From Streptomyces ambofaciens ATCC 23877 (GTDB lineage Bacteria; Actinomycetota; Actinomycetes; Streptomycetales; Streptomycetaceae), in the NCBI RefSeq assembly GCF_001267885.1, contig NZ_CP012382.1:6683001-6747000 (forward strand): a DNA stretch of 64,000 nt. Direction: 5' to 3'. The translations under genes were made by a program, and so were the position numbers. The notes under the pieces were generated by a model. The model made no database searches. It saw only the letters and a program-made list of their open reading frames with translations, and had not been told where the DNA came from. Below are positions 45,202 through 52,940 of this stretch, piece after piece. Positions within the stretch are counted from its first letter, which is position 1. Every line of letters starts with the position of its first letter.

Positions 45202-47079
45202 TCAGCCGTTCGCGTCCACCCGGTCCATGGGCAGGTGCAGCACCGTGTTCCCGAGGGCCGACGGTGGATCGCCGGCGGCGATCTCCTCGTCGGTCAGCGC
45301 CCGGTTCCACACGCGTACCTCGTCGATCGCGCCGGTGAAACGCGCCCGGCCGTCCACCCGCTCCCCGACGTGCACGCCGAAGGGCGAGTTCCGGCTGACC
45401 GAGCCGGGCACGTCCGCCGTGCCGCCGACCGCCGAGCCGTCGAGGAAGAGCGTGAGCCGGCCGCCGCCGCGACGCAGCGCCAGGTGGTGCCAGGCGCCGT
45501 CGTTGTGGGCGCGTTCGGTGCGGACCCGGGCCGAGCGCGGGGCGGACCCGCCGTCGCGGGTGGTGATCAGCCCCTGGACGCGGTCGTCGCCCGGCTCGGC
45601 ACGCAGCCACACCTGGGGCTGAGCGGGGCCGACCCCGCCCATCCACAGCAGCGGATGCTCCCCGTCCGCCGCCGTGTACCGGAACCGCAGCGAGGCGGTG
45701 AAGTCCCCCTCCCCGAGCGGAAGCCGCTCGTCGAACGGCAGGCGTACGGCGTCGTCGGCGCCGTCGAAGGAGAGGGCGCCGCCCACCGCGCCGTCCGTCA
45801 CCCGGGCGCCGCCCAGGACGGCCGCCGGAGCGGCGCCCGGGGCCCTGTCGGCAGTGGTGGGACCGGCGGCCCGGCGCGGCTGGAGCCAGTCCTCGGTGAA
45901 ACGGGCGAAGCGGATCTCGTCGCGCGCGTCGACCGCTCCCGCCTCGTACAGCAGGCCCACCGTCCCGTCGTCGACGGCCACCATGTCGGAGTAGCCGGAC
46001 CAGTCCCGGGTGACGACCGTGCCGCGGTCCACGCCGTCCCAGGTCGCGCCGCCGTCGTAGGAGGAGCGGATCGTCATCGTCCGGCGGCGGTCGGGGTCGG
46101 CGGGGGCGGACAGCAGCAGCCGGTCGCCCAGGCGGAGCACCGAGCCCTGCACCTGCGGGGTGTACAGGTCCGGCAGAGCCCGGAAGGGCCCGGCGAAGCT
46201 GTCACCGCCGTCGAGGCTGACGGCCTGCGTGCGGTGGCCGAGGTCGGTGCCGTTCTCCTCGCGGCCGCTGACCAGGAGCGAGCCGTCGGCGCGTTCGGTG
46301 AGGGCGACCTCGGACGGCTTCTGCCGGAAGGTGCCGTCGGCGGCGACGGGCCAGGTGTCGGTGGCACCCACCCTCCAGTGCTCGCCGCCGTCGTCGCTGA
46401 CCACGAGCGCCGCGTGGTGGGCGGTGACCCGCTCGCCGTCCCAGGTCTCGGCGTTGACGCCGACGACGAGCCGACCGGGACGGCTGCCGCCGGTGAGCTG
46501 GACGCCGTGCACAGGGCCGGTCGCGTACCAGGAGTTCCAGTCCGGCGGCAGGATGCCGGCGCTCAGGTCGCGGGGCGCGGACCAGGTGCGGCCGTCGTCG
46601 TCGCTGTACTGGAGGTGGGGCGTGCGGGCGCAGGGCACCGCGCAGCCGGCGGCGTCCGTACGGCCCGCGTTGTACGTCTCGAGCAGCAGGACGCGACCGG
46701 TGGTGCGGTCCACGACCGGGGCCGGGTTGCCGTGGGTGTCGCCGCCGCCGTCGTTGACGACCTGGAGCGGACCCCAGGTGCGTCCGCCGTCGGTGGAGCG
46801 CTTGACGACGATGTCGATGTCGCCGGCGTCCCCGCAGTTCAGGACGCGGCCCTCGGCGAAGGCCAGCAGGGTGCCCTCCGTCGTCCGCACGATCGCCGGG
46901 ATGCGGAAGCAGGCGTAGCCGCCCGGGTCCCGGCCCGCCTCGAACAGGATCTGCTGCTCGAACCGGGCCGCCCCGCTCCCGGGTTCGGCGTGGGCGGGGA
47001 GCGGGGCGGCGGCCAGGGCGCACAGGGAGACGAGGGCGAGCAGGGGGGAGCGCGGACGCACGCGGGGAGGTGACGGCAT
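45202..47079 (-). CDS. Secreted exo-sialidase (GH33) with C-terminal LamG domain
   Basis: This 625-residue secreted enzyme removes terminal sialic acids. It has a signal peptide (1-31, cleavage after AHA), then the six-bladed sialidase propeller (about 40-395) with the arginine-triad opening FRIP (residues 58-61, YACFRIPAIV) and Asp-boxes STDGGRTW, SDDDGRTW, SDDGGEHW and SYDGGATW. The nucleophile tyrosine region is compatible with TPQVQGS to GLLYEAG. A concanavalin-like LamG domain follows (about 425-620; GALSFDGADDAVRLP, then TGAIDEVRVWNRALTDEEI), probably for glycan binding. The ATG at 47079 is at the left edge of a strong signal sequence. No sialic-acid catabolic genes are adjacent. Confidence 0.93.
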   Translation of the reverse strand: MPSPPRVRPRSPLLALVSLCALAAAPLPAHAEPGSGAARFEQQILFEAGRDPGGYACFRIPAIVRTTEGTLLAFAEGRVLNCGDAGDIDIVVKRSTDGGRTWGPLQVVNDGGGDTHGNPAPVVDRTTGRVLLLETYNAGRTDAAGCAVPCARTPHLQYSDDDGRTWSAPRDLSAGILPPDWNSWYATGPVHGVQLTGGSRPGRLVVGVNAETWDGERVTAHHAALVVSDDGGEHWRVGATDTWPVAADGTFRQKPSEVALTERADGSLLVSGREENGTDLGHRTQAVSLDGGDSFAGPFRALPDLYTPQVQGSVLRLGDRLLLSAPADPDRRRTMTIRSSYDGGATWDGVDRGTVVTRDWSGYSDMVAVDDGTVGLLYEAGAVDARDEIRFARFTEDWLQPRRAAGPTTADRAPGAAPAAVLGGARVTDGAVGGALSFDGADDAVRLPFDERLPLGEGDFTASLRFRYTAADGEHPLLWMGGVGPAQPQVWLRAEPGDDRVQGLITTRDGGSAPRSARVRTERAHNDGAWHHLALRRGGGRLTLFLDGSAVGGTADVPGSVSRNSPFGVHVGERVDGRARFTGAIDEVRVWNRALTDEEIAAGDPPSALGNTVLHLPMDRVDANG

Positions 47080-47225
47080 GGATCGGTCTGCCCTTCGGGC
47101 GGCTGGTCGGGAGCCGGTCGTCAGGGCATCAGTACATCAGGACGTGCCAGGCCTTCTCCGCCCCGTGTGATCACGCGCGTGTCGTCCGACGGCACGTGGC
47201 CGGTCGCGCGGAAACGGGGTCGGGA

Positions 47226-47271
47226 CGGGGCCCCGCGGCGCAGGGGGCGCTCCCCGCCGGCCGGGGCCCCG
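47226..47271. repeat. Two identical 10-bp palindromes, possible terminator
   Basis: CGGGGCCCCG occurs at 47226-47235 and at 47262-47271, 26 bp apart, just past the fdhD stop. Each can fold on itself or with the other copy; this may end the fdhD transcript. Confidence 0.4.
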
Positions 47272-47294
47272 CCGCCGTGCCGCGGGGACCAGGG

Positions 47295-48143
47295 TCAGCC
47301 CTGGGCGGCCGCGGCCCGCAGGGCGACGCGGTCCTCACCCGCGTACACGTTCATGGAGGTGCCGCGCAGGAAGCCCACCAGCGTCAGCCCCGTCTCGGCG
47401 GCCAGGTCCACCGCGAGCGAGGACGGCGCCGACACCGCGGCCAGCACCGGGATGCCCGCCATCACGGCCTTCTGCGCCAGCTCGAAGGAGGCCCTGCCCG
47501 ACACCAGCAGGACGGACCGGGACAGGGGCAGGTCGCCGTCGCGCAGGGCACGGCCGACCAGTTTGTCCACGGCGTTGTGCCGGCCCACGTCCTCCCGCAC
47601 GTCCACCAGCTCGCCGCCCTCGGTGAACAGGGCCGCCGCGTGCAGTCCGCCGGTCCGGTCGAAGACCCGTTGGGCGCCGCGCAGCCGGTCGGGCAGGCCC
47701 GCCAGCAGTTCCGGCGTGACGCGGACCGGGGGAGTGTCGGCGATCGGCCAGCGGGCCGTCGTGCGCACCGCGTCCAGGCTCGCCTTGCCGCACAGTCCGC
47801 ACGAGGAGGTCGTGTAGACGTTCCGCTCCAGGGTGATGTCGGGGATCCGCACTCCGGCGGCGGTCCGCACGTCGACCACGTTGTAGGTGTTCACCCCGTC
47901 GGCCGTGGCGCCCGCGCAGTAGACGATGTTCTGGAGGTCGTCCTGCTCGGCGAGCACGCCCTCGCTGACCAGGAACCCGGCGGCCAGCGCGAAGTCGTCG
48001 CCCGGGGTGCGCATGGTGATGGCGAGGGGCCTGCCGTTCAGCCGGATCTCCAGCGGTTCCTCGGCGACGAGCGTGTCCGGGCGGGCGGAGACCGCCCCGT
48101 CCCGGATCCGGATCACCTTGCGTCGTTCCGTGACTCGTCCCAT
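47295..48143 (-). CDS. fdhD: Formate dehydrogenase accessory sulfurtransferase FdhD
   Basis: This 282-residue protein transfers sulfur from IscS-type desulfurase to the molybdenum cofactor, which is needed for formate dehydrogenase activity. The conserved redox cysteines are in SSCGLCGKAS near residue 110, with RTPGDDFALAAGFL, the metal/cofactor run ALFTEGGELVDVREDVGRHNAVDKLVG and the C-terminal TLVGFLRGTSMNVYAG all typical. The ATG at 48143 lies inside the end of the small Fe-S gene upstream (31-bp overlap), so they are cotranscribed. No complete formate dehydrogenase gene is in the window; its client may be elsewhere in the genome. Confidence 0.95.
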   Translation of the reverse strand: MGRVTERRKVIRIRDGAVSARPDTLVAEEPLEIRLNGRPLAITMRTPGDDFALAAGFLVSEGVLAEQDDLQNIVYCAGATADGVNTYNVVDVRTAAGVRIPDITLERNVYTTSSCGLCGKASLDAVRTTARWPIADTPPVRVTPELLAGLPDRLRGAQRVFDRTGGLHAAALFTEGGELVDVREDVGRHNAVDKLVGRALRDGDLPLSRSVLLVSGRASFELAQKAVMAGIPVLAAVSAPSSLAVDLAAETGLTLVGFLRGTSMNVYAGEDRVALRAAAAQG

Positions 48144-48367
48144 GTCCGTGCCCCTTGCCGGTCGTCCCGGTTCCGTACGTGCTGGTGGCCGAAGCGGCCC
48201 TTGACGCACAGGTTGCCGTGGGTCACCGGATCGCCGTGCGGCGAGGTGACCTTCACGATCTCATTGTCCTGTACGTGGAGAGCGAGGTCGCAGCCCGCTC
48301 CGCAGTACGCACACACCGTCGTCGTCTCCGTCTGTCGTGTCCCGTACCAGGTGCCCGCCGCCCGCAT
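48113..48367 (-). CDS. Isolated molybdopterin-oxidoreductase [4Fe-4S] domain protein (84 residues)
   Basis: This short protein contains only the N-terminal Fe-S module of formate dehydrogenase/nitrate reductase alpha subunits: CAYCGAGCDLALHVQDNEIVKV then GNLCVKGRFGHQHV, which supplies the four cysteines (C-x2-C-x3-C...C) of one [4Fe-4S] cluster. After GHQHV the protein ends within 20 residues, where FdhF-type enzymes go on for 600 or more residues with the Mo-bis-MGD domains. The ATG at 48367 has GGAG seven bases upstream. It overlaps fdhD by 31 bp. It is either a remnant of a lost formate dehydrogenase gene or a purposely short Fe-S protein; the intact cysteines, good start and operon with fdhD favour something functional. 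Confidence 0.8.
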   Translation of the reverse strand: MRAAGTWYGTRQTETTTVCAYCGAGCDLALHVQDNEIVKVTSPHGDPVTHGNLCVKGRFGHQHVRNRDDRQGARTWDESRNDAR

Positions 48368-48476
48368 GCCGCACTCCGACGCCGCGTGGACCACGCCCGA
48401 GGCTTTGTGCAAGGACAGTGGTTGTCTGCTCAACCGTCTTCTCAACCGCCACGTGTCTCCCTACGGTTGGGGACCC

Positions 48477-49817
48477 ATGAGTCCCCCTGTCGCACCCCCG
48501 GGCTGGAGCCGCTGGCTCGTTCCCCCCGCCGCCCTCTCGGTCCACCTCTCCATCGGCCAGGCCTACGCCTGGTCCGTGTTCAAGCCGCCCCTGGAGTCCT
48601 CGCTCGGCCTCAGCGGCACGCAGAGCGCGCTCCCCTTCCAGCTCGGCATCGTCATGCTCGGCCTGTCGGCCGCGTTCGGCGGCACGCTCGTGGAACGGCA
48701 CGGGCCGCGCTGGGCGATGACCGTCGCCCTGGTCTGCTTCTCCTCCGGCTTCCTGCTCTCCGCGCTCGGCGCGGCGGTGGAGCAGTACTGGCTGATCGTC
48801 CTCGGCTACGGCTTCGTCGGCGGGATCGGCCTCGGCATCGGCTACATCTCGCCCGTCTCCACGCTGATCAAGTGGTTCCCGGACCGGCCCGGCATGGCCA
48901 CCGGCATCGCCATCATGGGGTTCGGCGGCGGCGCGCTCATCGCCTCGCCCTGGTCGGCGCAGATGCTGGAGTCCTTCGGCACCGACAGCTCCGGGATCGC
49001 CCTCGCCTTCCTCGTGCACGGGCTGACGTACGCCGTCTTCATGCTGCTGGGCGTGCTGCTCGTGCGGGTGCCGCGCCCGAAGAAGGGGGCGGACGGCTCG
49101 GCGGCGGCCCTCGGCGGCATCCAGGTCTCGGCGCGCGGTGCCCTGCGCACCCCGCAGTTCTGGCTGCTGTGGCTCGTGCTCTGCATGAACGTCACGGCCG
49201 GCATCGGCATCCTGGAGAAGGCCGCGCCGATGATCACCGACTTCTTCGCCGACACCTCCACCCCGGTGTCGGCGACCGCCGCCGCCGGGTTCGTGGCCCT
49301 GCTGTCGGCGGCCAACATGGCGGGCCGGATCGGCTGGTCCTCGACCTCCGACCTGATCGGCCGCAAGAACATCTACCGCGTCTACCTCGGTGTGGGCGCG
49401 GTGATGTACACCCTGATCGCCCTGTTCGGCGACGCCTCGAAACCCCTGTTCGTGCTGTGCGCGCTGGTCGTCCTGTCCTTCTACGGCGGCGGCTTCGCGA
49501 CGATCCCCGCCTACCTCAAGGACCTCTTCGGCACCTACCAGGTCGGGGCGATCCACGGGCGGCTGCTCACCGCGTGGTCCACCGCCGGTGTCCTCGGACC
49601 GCTGATCGTGAACTGGATCGCCGACCGGCAGGAGGAGGCCGGGCGGCACGGCGCGTCCCTGTACGGGACGTCCTTCGTCATCATGATCGGGCTGCTGGCC
49701 GTCGGCTTCGTGGCCAACGAACTCGTCCGTCCCGTCCACCCCCGCCACCACGTCTCCGCCACCCCCGCACCGAAGGAGGCCGCCGATGTCCGACGACAGC
49801 AGCCAGAGTCCGCCTGA
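48477..49817 (+). CDS. MFS transporter, OxlT-like (oxalate/formate antiporter family)
   Basis: This 446-residue major-facilitator protein has twelve helices and the OxlT-family features: LSIGQAYAWSVFKPPL in helix one, FVGGIGLGIGYISPVSTLIKWFPDRPGMATGIAIMGFG across helices 4-5 (in two adjoining runs), and AGRIGWSSTSDLIGRKN between helices 8 and 9. Such proteins exchange oxalate/formate or move related carboxylates. It is divergent from the small Fe-S/fdhD operon, consistent with formate or oxalate metabolism; this is inference. The ATG at 48477 has a weak GGGGA site. Its final 32 bp overlap the start of a 47-residue membrane peptide gene. Confidence 0.9.
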   Translation: MSPPVAPPGWSRWLVPPAALSVHLSIGQAYAWSVFKPPLESSLGLSGTQSALPFQLGIVMLGLSAAFGGTLVERHGPRWAMTVALVCFSSGFLLSALGAAVEQYWLIVLGYGFVGGIGLGIGYISPVSTLIKWFPDRPGMATGIAIMGFGGGALIASPWSAQMLESFGTDSSGIALAFLVHGLTYAVFMLLGVLLVRVPRPKKGADGSAAALGGIQVSARGALRTPQFWLLWLVLCMNVTAGIGILEKAAPMITDFFADTSTPVSATAAAGFVALLSAANMAGRIGWSSTSDLIGRKNIYRVYLGVGAVMYTLIALFGDASKPLFVLCALVVLSFYGGGFATIPAYLKDLFGTYQVGAIHGRLLTAWSTAGVLGPLIVNWIADRQEEAGRHGASLYGTSFVIMIGLLAVGFVANELVRPVHPRHHVSATPAPKEAADVRRQQPESA

Positions 49818-49929
49818 CCTGCCCGACCGGCGGCCGCTGATCGCCTTCACCTGGCTCTGGGTGGGCGCGCCGCTCGCCTACGGGCTGTACGAACTCGTCC
49901 GGAAGGCGACCCAGCTGTTCACCGGGTGA
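49786..49929 (+). CDS. Small membrane subunit of the OxlT-like MFS transporter (47 residues)
   Basis: This gene is shorter than most gene finders accept. The ATG at 49786 is preceded by GAAGGAGG (49772-49779), one of the strongest ribosome binding sites in the window, and lies inside the end of the MFS gene in another frame (32-bp overlap). The peptide has a hydrophilic start (MSDDSSQSPPDLPDRRP), one membrane helix (LIAFTWLWVGAPLAYGLYEL) and a short basic end (VRKATQLFTG). It corresponds to the recently named 'MFS transporter small subunit' type of peptides (recollection), which follow OxlT-like genes. A role in stability or gating of the transporter is inferred from the gene pair. Confidence 0.82.
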   Translation: MSDDSSQSPPDLPDRRPLIAFTWLWVGAPLAYGLYELVRKATQLFTG

Positions 49930-50067
49930 CGCCCCAGGGGCGCCCGGGGTGCTGACCGAAGCCGACAAGGCGGGCGCGGGTTTCCTGTCGTATCACCTGC
50001 CGTCGTACCCGTCGGTCACTGATCACACTGGTGGATCCCGTACCCGAGGCAGCGAGGACTCCACCAC

Positions 50068-51015
50068 ATGCACGGCTCCCGCATCACCGCCGTCGGCCAT
50101 TACCAGCCCGCCGGGATCCTCACCAACGAGGACCTGGCGGGCATGGTCGACACCAGCGACGAGTGGATCAGGAGCCGGGTCGGTATTCACTCCCGCCGTA
50201 TCGCCGGACCCGAGGAGCCGGTCGACGAACTGGCGGGCCACGCCGCGGCCAAGGCGCTGGCGGCGGCCGGGCTGACGCCCGCCGACGTGGACATGGTCGT
50301 GGTCGCCACCTCCACCGCGATCGACCGCTCCCCGAACACCGCCGCCCGTGTCGCCGCCCGCCTCGGCATCCCCGGCCCCGCCGCGCTCGACGTCAACGTC
50401 GTGTGCGCCGGTTTCACCCACGCCCTGGCCACCGCCGACCACGCCGTGCGGGCCGGCTCGTCGAGCCGGGCCCTGGTCATCGGCGCGGACAAGATGTCCG
50501 AGGTGGCCGACTGGAGCGACCGCACCACCTGCGTGCTCGTCGGCGACGGGGCGGGGGCCGCCGTCGTGGAGGCCTCGGCGCCCGGAGCGGAGCCGGGGAT
50601 CGGCCCCGTGCTGTGGGGGTCCGTGCCCGAGATGGGCAACGCGGTCCGCATCGAGGGCACGCCCCCGAGGTTCGCGCAGGAGGGCCAGAGCGTCTACCGC
50701 TGGGCGACCACACGACTTCCCGGCTTCGCGCGCCAGGCCTGTGAGCGTTCCGGCCTGGAGCCGGCCGACCTCGCCGCGGTCGTCCTGCACCAGGCGAACC
50801 TGCGCATCATCGAACCCCTCGCCGCGAAGATCGGCGCCGTCAACGCCGTCGTCGCCCGCGACGTCGTCGAGTCCGGCAACACCTCGGCGGCGAGCATCCC
50901 CCTCGCGCTCTCCAAGCTGGTGGAGCGCGGCGAGATCACCACCGGCGACCCGGTGCTGCTCTTCGGCTTCGGCGGGAACCTCTCCTACGCCGGACAGGTC
51001 GTCCGCTGCCCGTGA
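50068..51015 (+). CDS. fabH: Beta-ketoacyl-ACP synthase III family protein (FabH-like)
   Basis: This 315-residue thiolase-fold condensing enzyme has the full KAS III triad: Cys113 in LDVNVVCAGFTHAL, His241 in VVLHQANLRI and Asn271 in ESGNTSAASIPLAL. Other marks are DTSDEWIRSRVGI at the N-terminus and GDGAGAAVVEA. It joins an acyl-CoA primer with malonyl-ACP. No acyl-carrier protein, FabD or polyketide genes are beside it, so it is not the housekeeping fabHDCF copy; synteny suggests the additional fabH4-type gene of Streptomyces (recollection). The ATG at 50068 follows GAGGA. Single-gene transcription unit; nothing regulatory is obvious in the 138 bp upstream. Confidence 0.92.
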   Translation: MHGSRITAVGHYQPAGILTNEDLAGMVDTSDEWIRSRVGIHSRRIAGPEEPVDELAGHAAAKALAAAGLTPADVDMVVVATSTAIDRSPNTAARVAARLGIPGPAALDVNVVCAGFTHALATADHAVRAGSSSRALVIGADKMSEVADWSDRTTCVLVGDGAGAAVVEASAPGAEPGIGPVLWGSVPEMGNAVRIEGTPPRFAQEGQSVYRWATTRLPGFARQACERSGLEPADLAAVVLHQANLRIIEPLAAKIGAVNAVVARDVVESGNTSAASIPLALSKLVERGEITTGDPVLLFGFGGNLSYAGQVVRCP

Positions 51016-51089
51016 CAGGGCCCCGCCTCCCCCGGACGCGGTGTGACACGGGCTGCTCCGAGCCCTCTCGCCCCGGTGCGCCGTAGGCC

Positions 51090-51305
51090 GTGGACCGCAG
51101 ACGAAAGACACGCGCCCTACCGGTCGACCGCCGGGTCCGCTGGTACCCCACGCCCCTCGCCCGCCGCCGAGGCCGGCGGTCCCGGATCGAGCACCGGCGG
51201 CTGATCGCCGCCATCGCCGGCCGGGACGAGCGGACCGCGACCCGGCTCATGCGCGAGCACACCGAACACACCCGGCGCTCGTGCCACGCGCGCGGAGAAT
51301 CGTGA
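51090..51305 (+). pseudogene. Remnant of a GntR-family regulator (FCD C-terminal end)
   Basis: The 71-residue frame from 51090 ends with IEHRRLIAAIAGRDERTATRLMREHTEHTRRSC. This matches the last two helices of FCD effector domains of GntR/FadR-type regulators (EHRxLIxAIxxxDxxxAxxLMREHxxxTRxS). Nothing upstream encodes the DNA-binding part or the rest of the domain: the preceding gene is fabH, and residues 1-30 are Arg-rich. It is therefore probably the stump of a deleted regulator, possibly of the adjacent sugar system, now replaced by the ROK gene. The GTG start and any expression are doubtful. Confidence 0.65.
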
Positions 51306-51397
51306 GGTCAGAGGCAGGGTCGGTGACGTGCCGAGGCCGCCCGGAGCGTGGACCGGGCGGCCTCCTCGTGCCCGGGGACGGCGAACGCCCCGCGCTT

Positions 51398-51420
51398 CTT
51401 TGTCCACTCAGTGGAGAAAG
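51398..51420. promoter_or_regulatory. 23-bp palindromic operator before the ROK regulator gene
   Basis: The element has arms CTTTGTCCACT and AGTGGAGAAAG around a single central C, with two mismatched pairs. It lies 128-150 bp upstream of the ROK gene. The outer parts (CTTTGTCC and GGA-N-AAAG, 23 bp in all) recur at 59003-59025 before the secreted ThuA/DUF1080 gene. The symmetry and the repeat suggest the binding site of the ROK regulator itself. Confidence 0.68.
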
Positions 51421-51547
51421 TTCGCAGCAATTCGTGCGTGACTTCTTCCCACACCCGGCGCCCACTGCTACGTTCCCTCCGAAAGCAAGCCAAGGACGTG
51501 GCCGGGAACCGGCACACTCGAAGGCCGATTGAGGCGGGGAGGGGCTC

Positions 51548-52738
51548 GTGAGACGCATGACGGCACGACCCGCTAACGCCCACCAGGCCCGACTGCTCCA
51601 GCTGCTGCGCGACGGAGGGCCCAACTCCCGCGCCCAGCTCGGCGACCAGGTGGACCTCTCCCGGTCCAAGCTGGCCGTCGAGGTGGACCGGCTGCTGGAG
51701 ACGGGGCTGGTGGTGGCCGACGGACTCGCCGCCTCGCGCGGAGGGCGCCGCAGCCACAACATCCGTCTCCATCCCGCACTGCGCTTCCTCGGCGTCGACA
51801 TCGGCGCGACCTCGGTCGACGTCGCGGTCACCAACGCCGAGCTGGAGATCCTCGGCCACATCAACCAGCCCATGGACGTACGCGAGGGACCGGTCGCGGT
51901 CTTCGAGCAAGTACTCGCCATGGCTGCCAAGTTGAGGGCCTCGGGACTCGCGGAGGGCTTCGACGGCGCCGGTATCGGCGTCCCGGGGCCGGTCCGCTTC
52001 CCCGAGGGGGTGCCGGTGGCTCCGCCGATCATGCCGGGCTGGGACGGCTTCCCGGTACGGGAGGCGCTCAGCCAGGAACTCGGCTGTCCGGTCATGGTCG
52101 ACAACGACGTGAACCTGATGGCCCTGGGGGAGCAGCACGCGGGCGTCGCCCGCACCCAGCACGACTTCCTCGTCGTCAAGATCGGTACCGGCATCGGCTG
52201 CGGCATCGTCGTCGGCGGTGACGTCTACCGGGGGACGACGGGCAGCGCGGGGGACATCGGGCACATCCAGGCCGTGCCCGACGGACGCCCGTGCGCCTGC
52301 GGCAACCGGGGGTGTCTGGAGGCCCACTTCAGCGGCGCGGCACTGGCCCGCGACGCCACGGAGGCCGCCCAGCAGGGACTGTCGGCCGAACTCGCGAACC
52401 GGCTGGAGGCGAACGGGGGCCTGAGCGCCGCCGACGTCGCCGCCGCTGCCGCCGCGGGCGACGCCACCGCACTCGACCTGATCCGGGAGGGCGGCCGGAG
52501 CACCGGCCAGGTCATCGCCGGTCTGGTCAGCTTCTTCAACCCTGGTCTCGTGGTGATCGGCGGCGGGGTGACCGGCCTCGGCCACAACCTGCTCGCCGCG
52601 ATCCGCACCCAGGTCTACCGCCAGTCGCTGCCCCTGGCGACCGGCAACCTGCCCATCGTCCTCGGTGAGTTGGGGCCCTCCGCCGGCGTCATCGGCGGGG
52701 CCCGGTTGATCAGCGACCACCTGTTCTCACCCGCGTAG
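51548..52738 (+). CDS. ROK-family transcriptional regulator
   Basis: This 396-residue regulator has an N-terminal winged helix-turn-helix (about residues 10-75: LLQLLRDGGPNSRAQLGDQVDLSRSKLAVEVDRLLE) and a ROK sugar-kinase-like domain (80-390). The ATP-type motif GVDIGATSVDVAV, the catalytic-site DND in VMVDNDVNLMALGEQ, and the zinc motif CACGNRGCLEAH (C-x-C-G-x2-G-C-x-E) are all present, so sugar binding is likely and kinase activity cannot be excluded. GTG at 51548 follows GGGGAGGGG; an ATG at 51557 is an alternative. It precedes the ABC sugar importer operon and probably represses it until the sugar binds. A 23-bp palindrome lies upstream. Confidence 0.93.
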   Translation: MRRMTARPANAHQARLLQLLRDGGPNSRAQLGDQVDLSRSKLAVEVDRLLETGLVVADGLAASRGGRRSHNIRLHPALRFLGVDIGATSVDVAVTNAELEILGHINQPMDVREGPVAVFEQVLAMAAKLRASGLAEGFDGAGIGVPGPVRFPEGVPVAPPIMPGWDGFPVREALSQELGCPVMVDNDVNLMALGEQHAGVARTQHDFLVVKIGTGIGCGIVVGGDVYRGTTGSAGDIGHIQAVPDGRPCACGNRGCLEAHFSGAALARDATEAAQQGLSAELANRLEANGGLSAADVAAAAAAGDATALDLIREGGRSTGQVIAGLVSFFNPGLVVIGGGVTGLGHNLLAAIRTQVYRQSLPLATGNLPIVLGELGPSAGVIGGARLISDHLFSPA

Positions 52739-52749
52739 GTCATCCGGTC

Positions 52750-52768
52750 CCGGGCCCCGTCGGCCCGG
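52750..52768 (+). terminator. Hairpin after the ROK gene
   Basis: Arms CCGGGCC (52750-52756) and GGCCCGG (52762-52768) pair perfectly with a five-base loop, 12 bp beyond the ROK stop. It may separate the regulator transcript from the ABC importer operon. Confidence 0.5.
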
Positions 52769-52815
52769 CCCGCGAGCTCCACCAGCACGCGCCCCACCGG
52801 CACAGCGTTCCACCC

Positions 52816-52873
52816 CGCTCTGCTCCACGCTGCCCGGCTCCACCCTGCCCGGCTCCACCCTGCTCCGATCCAC
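52816..52873. repeat. 15-bp tandem repeat ahead of the ABC importer operon
   Basis: Units of the form NCTGCCCGGCTCCAC are repeated head to tail at 52829-52843, 52844-52858 and (diverged) 52859-52873, with a partial unit from 52816. They fill the 202-bp gap between the ROK and ABC genes. The unit length is a multiple of three, which creates a misleading open frame on the minus strand. No function is evident. Confidence 0.65.
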
Positions 52874-52940
52874 CCGCCCCACCCCACCCAGCCCCGCTCT
52901 GCCCTGACACCGGCCCGCACGCCCGCCGAGGGGACCTCAC

